A stretch of 64,000 nt of DNA from Pseudonocardia ammonioxydans (GCF_900115005.1 NZ_FOUY01000016.1:88433-152432), one strand, 5' to 3'; counted from the stretch's first letter, positions 16,211 through 25,907 are shown. The notes: a model not told the origin generated them from the letters alone. Translations and numbers: made by a program.

Positions 16211-19001
16211 GGCGGGCTCCTTCCGGGTCGACGAGGACGTGGCCGGTGATCTCGGCGGCGACCAGCGAGCCCTCGTGGGGGACGTGCACGACCTCGCCGA
16301 TGCGGGCGCGGCCGCCCTTGACCAGGGCGAGTGCGAACGGGCGGTCCAGCTCGGCGCTGAGGTAGCTGGAGGTGATGTGCCCGAGCATCGGCACCGGCGG
16401 TGGGGGCAGCGTGCCGTCGGCGGCGAACTCGACGATCTGCGCACCCTCCGGCAGGCGGGTCGCCGCGTCGGTCGGCAGCAGGCCCACCAGGTGCTTGCGC
16501 TGCGGGTCGTTGTTCTCCGGGCGGGCGAACGAGCGCTTGCCGACGAAGTCGTCCTTCTTCGCCGACACCACCCAGCTCATCCCGAGGTCGTGCGGGGTGA
16601 CCGTGCCGTCGGTGTCCTGGCCGATGATCGGGAAGCCCTTCTCCGCGCGCAGCACGTGCATGGTCTCGGTGCCGTACGGAGTGATCCCCAGGTGTGCCCC
16701 GGCGGCGACCAGCCGCTCCCACAGCGCGAGCCCGTAGCGGGAGTCCACATTGACCTCATAGGCCAGCTCGCCGGAGAACGAGATCCGGGCCAGCCGCACC
16801 GGCACGCCGTCGAGCGCGGTGTCCTGCCAGGACATGAACCCGAACGCGTCGTTCGAGGCGTCCAGATCGGGGAACACCTGCCGGAGCAGCTCCCGCGAGC
16901 GCGGGCCGACGACCGGGAACACCGCCCAGTGCTCGGTGACCGAGGTCAGGTGCACCCGCAGGTGCGGCCACTCGGTCTGCAGCCAGTCCTCGAGGTGCCC
17001 GAGCACCGTGGCCGCTCCGCCCGTGGTCGTGGTGAGCAGGTAGTGGTCCTCGGCCAGCCGCAGGACGGTGCCGTCGTCGCCGACCATCCCGTCGTTGCCG
17101 CACATGACGCCGTAGCGCACCCGTCCGACCCGCAGGCTGCTCATCATGTTCGTGTAGACGCGGTCGAGGAACTCGCCGGCGTCCGGGCCCTGGACGTCGA
17201 TCTTGCCGAGGGTGGAGCCGTCCATGATGGCGACGTCACGGCGGGCGGCCGCGCACTCCCGCAGCACCGCGGTGTCCATGTCCTCGCCGGGGCGGGGGAA
17301 GTAGCGCGGGCGCTTCCACTGCCCCACGTCCTCGAACACCGCACCGTGCGCGACGTGCCACGGGTGCACCGCGGTCGTCCGGACCGGGTCGAACAGGTCG
17401 CCGCGCTCGCGTCCGGCCAGCGCCCCGAACGCGACAGGGACGTACGGCGGGCGGAACGTGGTGGTGCCCAGGTCCCCGGCGGAGCGCCCGAGCAGCTCGG
17501 CGGTGATCCCGGCGGCGATCATGCCGGAGGTCCGGCCCTGGTCGTGCGCGGTGCCGATCGTGGTGTAGCGCTTCACGTGCTCGACCGAGCGCATCCCGGC
17601 GTCGAGGGCGCGCGTGATGTCGGCGACGGTGGCGTCCCGGGCGAGGTCGACGAACTGCCGGGCCGGGTCGCCCGGGGTCCACCAGGTGACCAGCGTCGGG
17701 ACCCGCTCCGGCTCCGGCGCGACGCTCGGTGCCTGCGCGCCCGCGCCCTCGGCCAGGCAGCCGGCGAGGTCCAGGGTCCCGTTCGCGGCGCCGATCACCT
17801 CGGTGCCGGCGACCGCGCCGCCCGGCCGGAACGCGCCCAGGGCGTCGTCGAAGACCAGGGTGCCGCGGATGTGGCTGAACAGGTGCGCGGCCGGCGTCCA
17901 CCCGCCGGAGACCAGCAGGGTGTCGCAGGGGGTCGTGGTGCCGCCTGCCGGGTCCCCGCCGGGTGCGGGCCCGGTCCGCACCGCGGTGACCGCGCCGTCG
18001 GGCCCGGCCTCGGTACCGGTCACGACGGTGCCCGCCCGCACGGTGACCCCGGTGTCGGTGCACGCGCGGGTCCAGTGCGCGGGCGTCGTGGTGCGCGCGT
18101 CGAACAGCGTCACCCGGGCCCCGGCGCCCGCGAGGTCGGCCGCGGCCGCGTAGGCGGCGTCGTCGGTGGTGAACACCGCGACCTCCCGGCCGACCAGCAC
18201 GCCGTAGCGGAGCAGGTACTCGCGCCCCGCGGAGGCGAGCATGATCCCCGGACGGTCGTTGTCGGCGAACGCGACCGGGCGCTCGTGGGCCCCGGCGGCG
18301 ACGACCGTGCGCCGGGCCCGGATGCGGTGCACCCGCTGGCGGGACAGGTGCCCCGGGGCGTCGCTCCCGAGGTGGTCGGTGCGCCGCTGGAGGGCGAGCA
18401 CGAACCCGTCGTCGTAGTGGCCGAACGCGGTGGTGCGCTGCAGGTGCAGCACGTCGGTGTACCCGGCCAGCTCGGCGACGACGTCGGCGACGAACCGGTG
18501 GGCCGCGCGGCCGTCGATCCGGTCGGTCGGGGCCAGGCTGCCGCCCGCCTCGCGCCGGTCGTCGACCAGCACGACCCGCTCCCCCCGCCGGGCCGCGGTG
18601 CGGGCGGCCAGCAGGCCGGCCGGGCCGGCGCCGACGACGAGGGTGTCGCAGTGGGTGTGGCGGCGGTCGTAGCGGGCGGTGTCGGCGACCGTGGCGAGCC
18701 GCCCCTGACCGTTGACGCCGCCGGCGACGAGCCCGTCGGTCAGCTCCACGGTGGACGCGAGCAGCATCGGCTCGGGGAACGGCTCCTCGATCTGGACCAG
18801 GCCGGTGGCGTCGTCGTTCCAGGCCGCGGTGATGCCGCGGGGACGGCCGAGCTTGATGCTGCTGCCGACGACGCGCACGCCGTGGGCCAGCAACGCCGAC
18901 GCGAGGGTGTCGCCGGGGTGGCCGGTGTAGACGGTGCCGTCGAAGGTGAACCGCAGGGTGCGGCTGCGGTCGATCCGGCCGTACCCGTCGACGCGGTTCA
19001 T
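16200..19001 (-). CDS. soxA: Sarcosine oxidase alpha subunit
   Basis: At 933 residues this is full-length SoxA. Residues 17-95 form a 2Fe-2S-like N-terminal domain as in other SoxA; VVGAGPAGL at 122-130 begins the NAD-binding domain, and the C-terminal about 380 residues are a GcvT/aminomethyltransferase domain (SSLRVGRVRYGVMCGNDGMV region) that binds tetrahydrofolate and captures the methyl carbon as 5,10-methylene-THF. The heterotetramer oxidises sarcosine to glycine with O2, giving H2O2 when folate is absent. Its ATG overlaps the soxD stop by four bases. Function is inferred from strong subunit similarity and full operon order. Confidence 0.95.
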   Translation of the reverse strand: MNRVDGYGRIDRSRTLRFTFDGTVYTGHPGDTLASALLAHGVRVVGSSIKLGRPRGITAAWNDDATGLVQIEEPFPEPMLLASTVELTDGLVAGGVNGQGRLATVADTARYDRRHTHCDTLVVGAGPAGLLAARTAARRGERVVLVDDRREAGGSLAPTDRIDGRAAHRFVADVVAELAGYTDVLHLQRTTAFGHYDDGFVLALQRRTDHLGSDAPGHLSRQRVHRIRARRTVVAAGAHERPVAFADNDRPGIMLASAGREYLLRYGVLVGREVAVFTTDDAAYAAAADLAGAGARVTLFDARTTTPAHWTRACTDTGVTVRAGTVVTGTEAGPDGAVTAVRTGPAPGGDPAGGTTTPCDTLLVSGGWTPAAHLFSHIRGTLVFDDALGAFRPGGAVAGTEVIGAANGTLDLAGCLAEGAGAQAPSVAPEPERVPTLVTWWTPGDPARQFVDLARDATVADITRALDAGMRSVEHVKRYTTIGTAHDQGRTSGMIAAGITAELLGRSAGDLGTTTFRPPYVPVAFGALAGRERGDLFDPVRTTAVHPWHVAHGAVFEDVGQWKRPRYFPRPGEDMDTAVLRECAAARRDVAIMDGSTLGKIDVQGPDAGEFLDRVYTNMMSSLRVGRVRYGVMCGNDGMVGDDGTVLRLAEDHYLLTTTTGGAATVLGHLEDWLQTEWPHLRVHLTSVTEHWAVFPVVGPRSRELLRQVFPDLDASNDAFGFMSWQDTALDGVPVRLARISFSGELAYEVNVDSRYGLALWERLVAAGAHLGITPYGTETMHVLRAEKGFPIIGQDTDGTVTPHDLGMSWVVSAKKDDFVGKRSFARPENNDPQRKHLVGLLPTDAATRLPEGAQIVEFAADGTLPPPPVPMLGHITSSYLSAELDRPFALALVKGGRARIGEVVHVPHEGSLVAAEITGHVLVDPEGARRDG

Positions 19002-19288
19002 GCGTCACCTCCCGGGACGCCCGGCCGGGCCGCACCGATCGGGTACACGGCGAGGAACTCGTGGGTGCGGGTGTCGCGGACGGCGTTGAACCAGCGGCGG
19101 CAGCCGGCGCCGTGCACCCAGCGCTCGGGGAACGGCCCCTTCGGGTTGTCCCGGAAGAACACGAAGTGCCCCCACTGCTCGTCGGTGAGCGCTTGCGGGT
19201 CGGGCGGGTAGGAGACGTGGGCCTGGCCGCCGTAGTGGAACTCGAGTTCCTCTCGGGGCCCGCACCACGGGCAGTCGATGAGTTGCAC
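18998..19288 (-). CDS. soxD: Sarcosine oxidase delta subunit (zinc-binding)
   Basis: A 96-residue protein with Cys6 and Cys9 in CPWCGPRE and His59/Cys63 in WVHGAGCRRWF, the four zinc ligands known for the delta subunit. FHYGGQAHVSYP is also family-typical. It lies between soxB and soxA and overlaps soxA by four bases. It is a structural subunit with no catalysis of its own. Confidence 0.93.
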   Translation of the reverse strand: MQLIDCPWCGPREELEFHYGGQAHVSYPPDPQALTDEQWGHFVFFRDNPKGPFPERWVHGAGCRRWFNAVRDTRTHEFLAVYPIGAARPGVPGGDA

Positions 19289-19322
19289 GGTGGGCCTCCT
19301 GGGGAGGGGTCTGGGCGGCGGG

Positions 19323-20591
19323 TCAGTGCGCGACGGCGGCGGCGCCGTGCTCGTCGACGAGCGCGCCGGTGACGAACCGGTCGATGCCGAACGGGGCGAT
19401 GTAGGGGTGCAGCTCGCCGGTGGCGATCGTGTGGGCCAGGCACCAGCCCAGGCCCGGGGTGGACTTGAACCCGCCGGTCCCCCAGCCCGAGTTCACGAGC
19501 ACGTTGGCGTAGGGAGTCCGCCCGACGATCGGTGAGGCGTCCGGGGTGACGTCGACGATCCCGGCCCAGCTGCGCAGCAGGTGCGCCCGGGAGAAGATCG
19601 GGAACAGCTCGACGGCGGCGGCCATCTGACGCTCGATGATGTGGAACGCGCCGCGCTGGCCGTAGCCGTTGTAGGAGTCCACCCCGGCGCCCATCACGAG
19701 CTCGCCCTTGTGGGCCTGGGAGACGTACACGTGCACCGCGTTCGACATGACGATCGTCGGGTGCACCGGTTCGAGCAGCTCGGAGACCAGCGCCTGCAGC
19801 GGGTGCGACTGCAGCGGGGCCCGCACGCCCAGCTGGTCGAGCAGGGTGGAGGTGTGCCCGGCCGAGCAGAGCGCGACCTGCCCGCAGGCGATGTCTCCGC
19901 GTGAGGTCCGCACGCCGGTGACCCGGGCGGTGCCGTCGTCGACGCTGCCCTCGGTGGTGAAGCCCAGCACCTCGCAGTCCTGGATCAGGTCGATCCCGGC
20001 CTCGTCGGCGCGGCGGGCGAACCCCCAGGCGACGTAGTCGTGCTTGGCGATCCCGGCCCGCGGCTGGTAGGTCGCGCCCAGCACCGGGTACCGGATGTCG
20101 TCGGAGATGTTGAGGATCGGGCAGATCTTCGCGACGTCGTCCGGGCCGAGCCACTCGGCGTCGATCCCGTTGAGCTTGTTGGCCTCGACCCGGCGCACCG
20201 AGTCGCGGACGTCCTGCTCGGTGTGGGCCAGGTTCAGCACCCCGCGCTGGGAGAACAGGATCGGGTACCCGAGGTCCTCCTCGAGGCCCTCCCAGAGCTT
20301 CAGCGCGTGCTCGTAGATCGCCGCGGACTCGTCCCAGAGGTAGTTGGACCGGATCAGGGTGGTGTTGCGGGCCATGTTCCCGCCGGCCAGCCAGCCCTTC
20401 TCCACGACCGCCACGTTCGTGATCCCGTGGTTGCGGGCCAGGTAGTGCGCGGTGGCCAGGCCGTGCCCGCCGCCGCCGACGATCACGACGTCGTAGGAGC
20501 GCTGCGGTTCCGGGGTGCGCCAGAGGAAGTCGGGGTGCTCGGGCAGGTGCGCGCCGGGAGGGTCACCGGCGGTGGCGTGGGCGGTGCTCAC
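19323..20591 (-). CDS. soxB: Sarcosine oxidase beta subunit
   Basis: Catalytic subunit with FAD fold GGGGHG at residues 39-44 and His184 in AKHDYVAWG, matching the histidine that holds covalent FMN in heterotetrameric sarcosine oxidases. [14 protein letters not shown] before the fold is normal for SoxB. GTG 20591 is preferred (422 residues) because GGAG lies nine bases upstream; an ATG at 20606 would add five residues but has no ribosome-binding site. The upstream region has a TGATATATCA palindrome 35 bases away, the probable site of control. First gene of soxBDAG. Confidence 0.92.
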   Translation of the reverse strand: MSTAHATAGDPPGAHLPEHPDFLWRTPEPQRSYDVVIVGGGGHGLATAHYLARNHGITNVAVVEKGWLAGGNMARNTTLIRSNYLWDESAAIYEHALKLWEGLEEDLGYPILFSQRGVLNLAHTEQDVRDSVRRVEANKLNGIDAEWLGPDDVAKICPILNISDDIRYPVLGATYQPRAGIAKHDYVAWGFARRADEAGIDLIQDCEVLGFTTEGSVDDGTARVTGVRTSRGDIACGQVALCSAGHTSTLLDQLGVRAPLQSHPLQALVSELLEPVHPTIVMSNAVHVYVSQAHKGELVMGAGVDSYNGYGQRGAFHIIERQMAAAVELFPIFSRAHLLRSWAGIVDVTPDASPIVGRTPYANVLVNSGWGTGGFKSTPGLGWCLAHTIATGELHPYIAPFGIDRFVTGALVDEHGAAAVAH

Positions 20592-20625
20592 TCGGGTCAG
20601 CTCCATATATAGGGGATGCTGGTGA

Positions 20626-20639
20626 ACTGATATATCAGT
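20626..20639. promoter_or_regulatory. GntR-type operator, copy 1 (soxB side)
   Basis: ACTGATATATCAGT is a perfect 14-base palindrome, 35 bases upstream of the soxB start. The core TGATATATCA recurs at 20929-20938 before the serine dehydratase gene. GntR/FCD proteins commonly bind short A/T-centred palindromes of this type, and two GntR genes flank this cluster. Confidence 0.6.
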
Positions 20640-20664
20640 AACCGCGAGCGGAAGGGGCGTCAAG

Positions 20665-20714
20665 GGCTTGTGAGTGGTTATCGCGGTCCTGACCGCGATA
20701 ACCACTCACAAGCC
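20665..20714 (-). terminator. Perfect 24-bp stem-loop, repeat family copy 2
   Basis: Arms 20665-20688 and 20691-20714 pair without mismatch around a CT centre; the core GTGAGTGGTTATCGCGG differs from copy 1 by one base that is compensated in the other arm. On the minus strand it begins five bases after the TAA of a small gene remnant (20720-20803). There is no T-run. It now sits between divergent soxB and sdaA. Confidence 0.6.
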
Positions 20715-20719
20715 ACGTA

Positions 20720-20803
20720 TTACCAGCCGAACCACCGGGGCCGGTCGAGCCCGAGGACGCCGGCGGGGAAGCCGTCCACGTCGAGGAACAGGGCGGTCGT
20801 CAA
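20720..20803 (-). pseudogene. Possible remnant of a HAD-type hydrolase gene
   Basis: A 27-codon minus-strand frame from TTG 20803 (behind GGGGGAC) to TAA reads LTTALFLDVDG followed by FPAGVLGLDRPRWFGW. TALFLDVDG is the usual N-terminal aspartate motif of HAD phosphatases, fused here directly to what looks like a protein C-terminus. It could be what remains after an internal deletion. The rest of 20804-20928 shows nothing convincing. Too short for certainty. Confidence 0.25.
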
Positions 20804-20928
20804 CGGCGAGTCCCCCTCGGGACGGCAGGCGCCGGACCGCAGTAGGCGCAGGGTCGACGGCGAACGGGGTCACGGCCGGACCTGAGCCCCGGTTCCGCGA
20901 CGACGAGCACCGTGACCCTTGGCACGTT

Positions 20929-20938
20929 TGATATATCA
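20929..20938. promoter_or_regulatory. GntR-type operator, copy 2 (sdaA side)
   Basis: TGATATATCA, followed by GT as in copy 1, lies 47 bases before the sdaA start and 290 bases from copy 1. It is inside an A/T-richer promoter-like patch (GTTTGATATATCAGTCTA). The shared element suggests that soxBDAG and sdaA-gntR are controlled together. Confidence 0.6.
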
Positions 20939-20984
20939 GTCTACCCTCCACCGGGTACCGCGGTCGGCGGCGAGGGGAGCTCGC

Positions 20985-22358
20985 ATGACCATCTCCGTGT
21001 TCGACATGTTCAAGGTCGGTATCGGCCCGTCGAGCTCGCACACCGTGGGTCCGATGCGAGCGGCCTTCCTGTTCGTCTCCCGGCTGATCGACTCCGGCCG
21101 GCCGTCCCGGACCACGTCGGTGCGGGTGGAGCTGTTCGGCTCGCTGGGCGCGACCGGGCACGGCCACGGCAGCGTGAAGGCGGTGGTCCTCGGGCTGGCC
21201 GGGCACGAGCCGCACCTGGTCGATCCGGTGCGCGCCGATCCGCTGGTCGACGCGGTCCGCGCGAGCGGGCGGCTGGTGCTGGGCGGGCTGCAGCCGATCG
21301 CCTTCTCCCCCGACGACGACGTCGTGCTGCACCGCAACCGGCGTCTGGACTTCCACTCCAACGGCATGGTGCTGCACGCCCTGGCCGGCGACGGCGCGGT
21401 CGTCGAGCGCCGCGAGTACTACTCGGTCGGCGGTGGTTTCGTGCTCGACTCCGACGGAGCGGGCACCCCCGCCCTCGTCCCCGACGCAACGCCCGTCGCG
21501 TACCCGTTCACCACCGGGGACGCGCTGGTCGGCCTGGCCCGCACGCACGGGCTGCCGATCTCCGGAATCATGCTCGCCAACGAGCTGTCCTGGCGCGGCG
21601 AGGACGAGGTCCGCGCCGAGCTGCTGCACATCTGGTCGGTGATGCGCGAGTGCGTCGAGCGCGGCAGCCACGCCACCGGCACGCTGCCCGGCGGGCTGCG
21701 GGTGCGCCGGCGGGCCGCCGCACTGCGCGAGCACCTCGGGTCCTCGACCGGCGAGCCCGACGCGCTCTACGCCATGGAGTGGGTGACGCTGTTCGCGCTG
21801 GCCGTCAACGAGGAGAACGCCGCCGGCGGGCGGGTCGTCACCGCACCCACCAACGGCGCCGCCGGGATCGTGCCCGCCGTGCTGCACTACGCGGCGAAGT
21901 TCCTGCCCCGGTTCGACGACGACGCCGTGGTCCGCTTCCTGCTCACCGCGGGTGCGGTCGGGGTGCTGTTCAAGGAGAACGCCTCGATCTCCGGCGCCGA
22001 GGTCGGCTGCCAGGGCGAGGTCGGGTCGGCCTGCGCGATGGCCGCGGCCGGCCTCGCCGAGCTCCTCGGGGCCACGCCGGAGCAGGTCGAGAACGCCGCC
22101 GAGATCGGCATCGAACACAATCTGGGTCTGACCTGCGACCCGGTCGGCGGCCTGGTGCAGATCCCGTGCATCGAGCGCAACGCGGTCGCCGCGATCAAGG
22201 CGATCACCGCGGCCCGGATGGCGTTGCACGGCGACGGGGTCCACCACGTGTCGCTGGACAAGGCGATCAGGACGATGCGCGAGACCGGCGCGGACATGAA
22301 GGACAAGTACAAGGAGACCGCCCGGGGCGGGCTGGCGCTGAACATCGTGGAGTGCTGA
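20985..22358 (+). CDS. sdaA: L-serine dehydratase (iron-sulfur, single chain)
   Basis: A 457-residue fused alpha/beta serine deaminase. [16 protein letters not shown] at residues 13-28 starts the beta domain; the catalytic alpha domain carries the 4Fe-4S ligands Cys342 (EVGCQGE), Cys384 (LTCDPVGG) and Cys395 (IPCIERN). It converts L-serine to pyruvate and ammonia. Next to sarcosine oxidase this closes a route sarcosine to glycine, glycine plus methylene-THF to serine (via GlyA, not in the window), then pyruvate. ATG 20985 follows GAGGGGAGC. The next gene, a GntR regulator, begins immediately after the stop. Confidence 0.93.
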   Translation: MTISVFDMFKVGIGPSSSHTVGPMRAAFLFVSRLIDSGRPSRTTSVRVELFGSLGATGHGHGSVKAVVLGLAGHEPHLVDPVRADPLVDAVRASGRLVLGGLQPIAFSPDDDVVLHRNRRLDFHSNGMVLHALAGDGAVVERREYYSVGGGFVLDSDGAGTPALVPDATPVAYPFTTGDALVGLARTHGLPISGIMLANELSWRGEDEVRAELLHIWSVMRECVERGSHATGTLPGGLRVRRRAAALREHLGSSTGEPDALYAMEWVTLFALAVNEENAAGGRVVTAPTNGAAGIVPAVLHYAAKFLPRFDDDAVVRFLLTAGAVGVLFKENASISGAEVGCQGEVGSACAMAAAGLAELLGATPEQVENAAEIGIEHNLGLTCDPVGGLVQIPCIERNAVAAIKAITAARMALHGDGVHHVSLDKAIRTMRETGADMKDKYKETARGGLALNIVEC

Positions 22359-23030
22359 ATGACTGCCGTACGCGACACCCCGCTGGAGTTCGACGCCCCG
22401 GCCTCGCTGGCCGACCGGGCCTACGTGGCGATCCGGGACCAGCTGGTGATGCTGGACATCGCACCGTTGTCGCCGCTCGACGACGAGGAGCTCGCCCGCG
22501 CGCTCGACCTCGGCCGCACCCCGGTCCGCGAGGCGCTCAAGCGGCTGGAGGCCGAGCGGCTGGTCGTGTCCTACCCGCGGCGCGGGACGTTCGCGACCAC
22601 CGTCGACATCTCCGACCTGCGCGACGTCTCCGAGATCCGCACGGCACTCGAACCGCTGGCGGCCCGCCGCGCCGCGACCGCCGCGCCGCCGCAGCTCCGG
22701 GCGCAGCTGCGCGAACTCGCCCGGCGGATCCGCACCCTCGACCACGCCCGGATGAGCCGGGTGGAGCTGATGCGCTGGGACACCAGCGTGCACCGCTCGA
22801 TGTACCGGGCCGCGGGCAACCCCTACCTCGAGGACACCCTGACCCTGTACAACAACCTCGCCACCCGGATCCACTGCCTGTTCCTCGACCGGCTGGCCGA
22901 GGTCGGCAGGCACGTCGACGAGCACGCCGACCTGCTCCACGCGATCGCCGACGGCGACGCGGACCGGGCCGCGACCGTGTGCCACGACCACGTCGTCGGG
23001 TTCGAGGCCGCCATCCGCGCGGTGCTCTGA
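22359..23030 (+). CDS. GntR family (FCD subfamily) regulator, paralogue of the 14694 gene
   Basis: A 223-residue regulator whose start codon directly follows the sdaA stop (TGAATG), so it is in the same transcript. It shares GRTPVREALKRLE and RLVVSYPRRGTFAT with the GntR at 14694, and much of the FCD domain (MRWD-x3-HR, NPYLEDTL, CLFLDRL). This is the best candidate to bind the TGATATATCA sites before soxB and sdaA and so to control its own operon. Effector unknown; sarcosine, glycine or serine are reasonable guesses. The two paralogues bracketing the sox cluster suggest a duplication. Confidence 0.88.
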   Translation: MTAVRDTPLEFDAPASLADRAYVAIRDQLVMLDIAPLSPLDDEELARALDLGRTPVREALKRLEAERLVVSYPRRGTFATTVDISDLRDVSEIRTALEPLAARRAATAAPPQLRAQLRELARRIRTLDHARMSRVELMRWDTSVHRSMYRAAGNPYLEDTLTLYNNLATRIHCLFLDRLAEVGRHVDEHADLLHAIADGDADRAATVCHDHVVGFEAAIRAVL

Positions 23031-23125
23031 GCGCCCGGTCCCCGATCGCCGGTACGGTCCCCTCGACACCGCCATGACGCCGGTCACACCGGACGCCGGC
23101 CGTGCGGACGAGACCGGGAGGCCGC

Positions 23126-24000
23126 GTGACCGGAGCAGCCGAGGACAGGGCGGGCCCGACCGGCTGGCCGAGCCTGCGGGTCGCGGACTGGACCGCCACC
23201 CGCGACACCCTGCACATGTGGACCCAGATCGTGGGCAAGATCCGCATGGCGCACGCCCCGCTGGTCAACCACTGGTGGCAGGTGACGCTCTACGGCTCGC
23301 GGTACGCACCAGCGACGGCGGGCACCGCAGCCTCCCGCTGCGGCCGATGCCGGTCGCCGAGTTCTACCACCACGTCCTGGACATGCTCGGCCGGCTCGGG
23401 ATCGAGGCCCCGATCCGGCCGAGCCCCAACGAGGTCGACCCCGCGATCCCGTTCGCCGAGGACCACGAGCACGCCTCCTACGACGGCGAGGCCGCCCAGC
23501 TGTTCTGGCGCCAGCTGCTCGCGGCGAACCGGGTGATCGGCGAGTTCCGGTCGCACTTCACCGGCAAGGTCAGCCCGGTGCACTTCTTCTGGGGCGCGAT
23601 GGACCTGGCCTGCACCCGATTCTCCGGACGCCCCGCGCCCCCGCACCCCGGAGGGGCACCGAACTGCGGGGACTGGGTCATGGTCGAGGGGTACTCCCGC
23701 GAGCTGTCCAGCTGCGGGTTCTGGCCCGGCGGGGGTGAGGAGGGCGCCTTCTACTCCTACGCCTACCCCGAGCCCGCGGGCTTCCGCGACTACCCCGTCG
23801 GCCCCGCGGCGGCCCACTTCAGCGACGAGTTCGGCCAGTTCCTGCTCCCCTACGAGGCGGTCCGCACCGCCCCGGACCCGGACCGGGCCCTGACCGAGTT
23901 CCTGCACACCACCTACGAAGCCGCCGCCGAACGCGCGCGGTGGGACCGCGCCGCGCTCGAGGACGATCCCTACCGGTGGGGTGACCGCATCCGACGCTGA
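23126..24000 (+). pseudogene. DUF5996 family gene with internal deletion and frameshift
   Basis: From GTG 23126 one frame reads the normal DUF5996 beginning (WPSLRVADWTATRDTLHMW, then QIVGKIRMAHAPLVNHWWQV) up to VTLYGSR near 23300. The family then continues in a different frame from LAVRTSDGGHRSLPLRP (about 23297 on) through KVSPVHFFWG, MDLACTRFSGRPAPPHPG to TGA at 24000. The switch is at about 23287-23312, and the segment of roughly 25 residues that family members have between these blocks is absent, so this is a deletion, not just a single-base error. Function of DUF5996 is unknown. Confidence 0.65.
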
Positions 24001-24054
24001 CCCGTCACGTCGTGGCCGGGCCGATCGGCCCGTGGAGCGGTAACCTCCCGGGCC

Positions 24055-25815
24055 GTGGCCGTCTCCGTCAGTGATCAGCTGGTCGAGGTACTCGTCCAGG
24101 CCGGTGTCCAACGGATCTACGGGCTGGTGGGCGACAGCCTCAACCCGATCGTCGACGCGGTCCGGCGCTCCGGAGGGTCGGCGCAGGGCGGGATCGACTG
24201 GGTGCACGTCCACAACGAGGAGGCCGCCGCCCTCGCGGCCGCCGCCGAGGCCCAGCTCACCGGCAGGCTCGCGGTGTGTGCGGGCAGCTGCGGGCCGGGC
24301 AACACCCACCTGATCCAGGGGCTCTACGACGCCCACCGCTCCGGTGCCCCGGTGCTGGCGCTGGCCTCGCACATCCCGACGGGACAGATCGGGACGAACT
24401 ACTTCCAGGAGACCCACCCGACCGCGCTGTTCGCGGAGTGCTCGTCGTGGGTGGAGCTGGTGTCCCGGCCCGACCAGCTGCCGCGGCTGCAGCGGATCGC
24501 CCAGCAGACCGCGCTCGCCGAGGGCGGGGTGTCGGTGCTGGTGCTGCCCGGCGACATGACCGCCGAGCGGGCGGCCCACCCGACGGGGCACTGCGACCTC
24601 GTACCGCCGACGGCGACGGTGCACCCGTCCGAGGACCGCGTGGCCGCCCTGGCCGAACGGATCAACGCCGCGCGGACGGTGACGCTGTTCGTCGGCGCCG
24701 GTGCCCGCGACGCCCGCGAGGAGGTGCTGGAGCTCGCCGGGACGGTGAACGCCCCGATCGGGCACTCACTCGGCGGCAAGGAGTACATCCAGTACGACAA
24801 CCCCTACGACGTGGGGATGAGCGGGCTGCTCGGCTACGGGGCGTGCTACGAGGCCTCGCACGAGGCGGAGCTGCTGGTGTTGCTGGGCACCGACTTCCCC
24901 TACGACGCGTTCCTGCCGCAGGCCCGGACCGTGCAGGTCGACCGGCGCGCCGCGCACCTGGGCCGGCGCTCGGTGCTCGAGCTCGGGGTGCAGGGCGACG
25001 TCGGCGCGACGCTGCGGGCCGTGCTGCCGCTGCTCGAGCGCAAGACCGACCGCTCCTTCCTCGACCAGATGCTGCGCCGGCACGCCCAGGCCCTCGAGAA
25101 CGTCGTCGAGGCCTACACCTCCCGGGTCGAGGACCACCGCCCGGTGCACCCGGAGTTCGTCGCGTCGGTGCTCGACGACGAGCTCGCCGACGACGCCGTC
25201 GTCACCGTGGACACCGGGATGTGCAACGTCTGGGCCGCCCGCTACATCAGCCCGAACGGTCGCCGGCGGATCATCGGCTCCTACCGGCACGGCACGATGG
25301 CCAACGCCCTGCCGCACGCCATCGGCGCCGCGGTGTCGCACCCCGGCAGGCAGGTGGTGTCGATGTCCGGCGACGGCGGCCTCACGATGCTGCTCGGGGA
25401 GCTGCTCACCGCCGTCGAGCACGACCTGGACCTCACGATCGTCGCCTTCAACAACGGCACGCTGGGCATGATCCGCCTGGAGATGATGGTCGCCGGGTTC
25501 CCGGCGTTCGAGACCGACCACGGGCCGGCCGACCTCGGCGGGATCGCCCGGGCCGCCGGGCTGCACAGCCGCACCGTCGAGGACCCGGCGCAGCTGCGGG
25601 GTGCGCTGCGGGAGGCGCTGGCGCACCGCGGCCCGTCGCTGGTCGACGTGCGGACCGACCCCAACGCGCTGTCGATCCCGCCGCGCATCACCGCCGAGCA
25701 GGTCCGCGGGTTCGCGCTCGCGGGGATGCGCACCGTGCTGGCCGGCGGCGTGGGCCGGATGGTCGACCTGGCGCGGTCGAACCTGCGCCTGATCCCGCGG
25801 CCGCCGCTGCGCTGA
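24055..25815 (+). CDS. poxB: Thiamine-diphosphate enzyme, pyruvate dehydrogenase (quinone)/oxidase-like
   Basis: The 586-residue product has the three-domain ThDP architecture: N-terminal PYR domain with GLVGDSLNPI near 22-31 and the catalytic Glu in VHNEEAAALA near 56, central domain, and C-terminal PP domain with GDGG then NN (SGDGGLTMLL about 438-447, FNNGTLGM near 465). The last about 30 residues are basic and amphipathic (VGRMVDLARSNLRL), as in PoxB, which docks on membranes to pass electrons to quinone. It would turn pyruvate into acetate and CO2. GTG 24055 fits the conserved N-terminus. Acetolactate synthase or benzoylformate decarboxylase are less likely on wording. Confidence 0.82.
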   Translation: MAVSVSDQLVEVLVQAGVQRIYGLVGDSLNPIVDAVRRSGGSAQGGIDWVHVHNEEAAALAAAAEAQLTGRLAVCAGSCGPGNTHLIQGLYDAHRSGAPVLALASHIPTGQIGTNYFQETHPTALFAECSSWVELVSRPDQLPRLQRIAQQTALAEGGVSVLVLPGDMTAERAAHPTGHCDLVPPTATVHPSEDRVAALAERINAARTVTLFVGAGARDAREEVLELAGTVNAPIGHSLGGKEYIQYDNPYDVGMSGLLGYGACYEASHEAELLVLLGTDFPYDAFLPQARTVQVDRRAAHLGRRSVLELGVQGDVGATLRAVLPLLERKTDRSFLDQMLRRHAQALENVVEAYTSRVEDHRPVHPEFVASVLDDELADDAVVTVDTGMCNVWAARYISPNGRRRIIGSYRHGTMANALPHAIGAAVSHPGRQVVSMSGDGGLTMLLGELLTAVEHDLDLTIVAFNNGTLGMIRLEMMVAGFPAFETDHGPADLGGIARAAGLHSRTVEDPAQLRGALREALAHRGPSLVDVRTDPNALSIPPRITAEQVRGFALAGMRTVLAGGVGRMVDLARSNLRLIPRPPLR

Positions 25816-25907
25816 CCGGGGCCGATCCGGGCCCCGGGGTTGAACGCGGGCCCGATCGGGACGAGGGTGTGGCACGTCGACCGGACGTCGTCAGACAGGG
25901 GTGGAGC

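Noticed and set aside
15930..19211. 1093-codon plus-strand open frame
   Set aside because: Antisense to soxA/soxG; low-complexity composition, no start signal.
17236..20154. 972-codon minus-strand open frame
   Set aside because: Out-of-frame reading of soxA and soxB, extremely Arg-rich.
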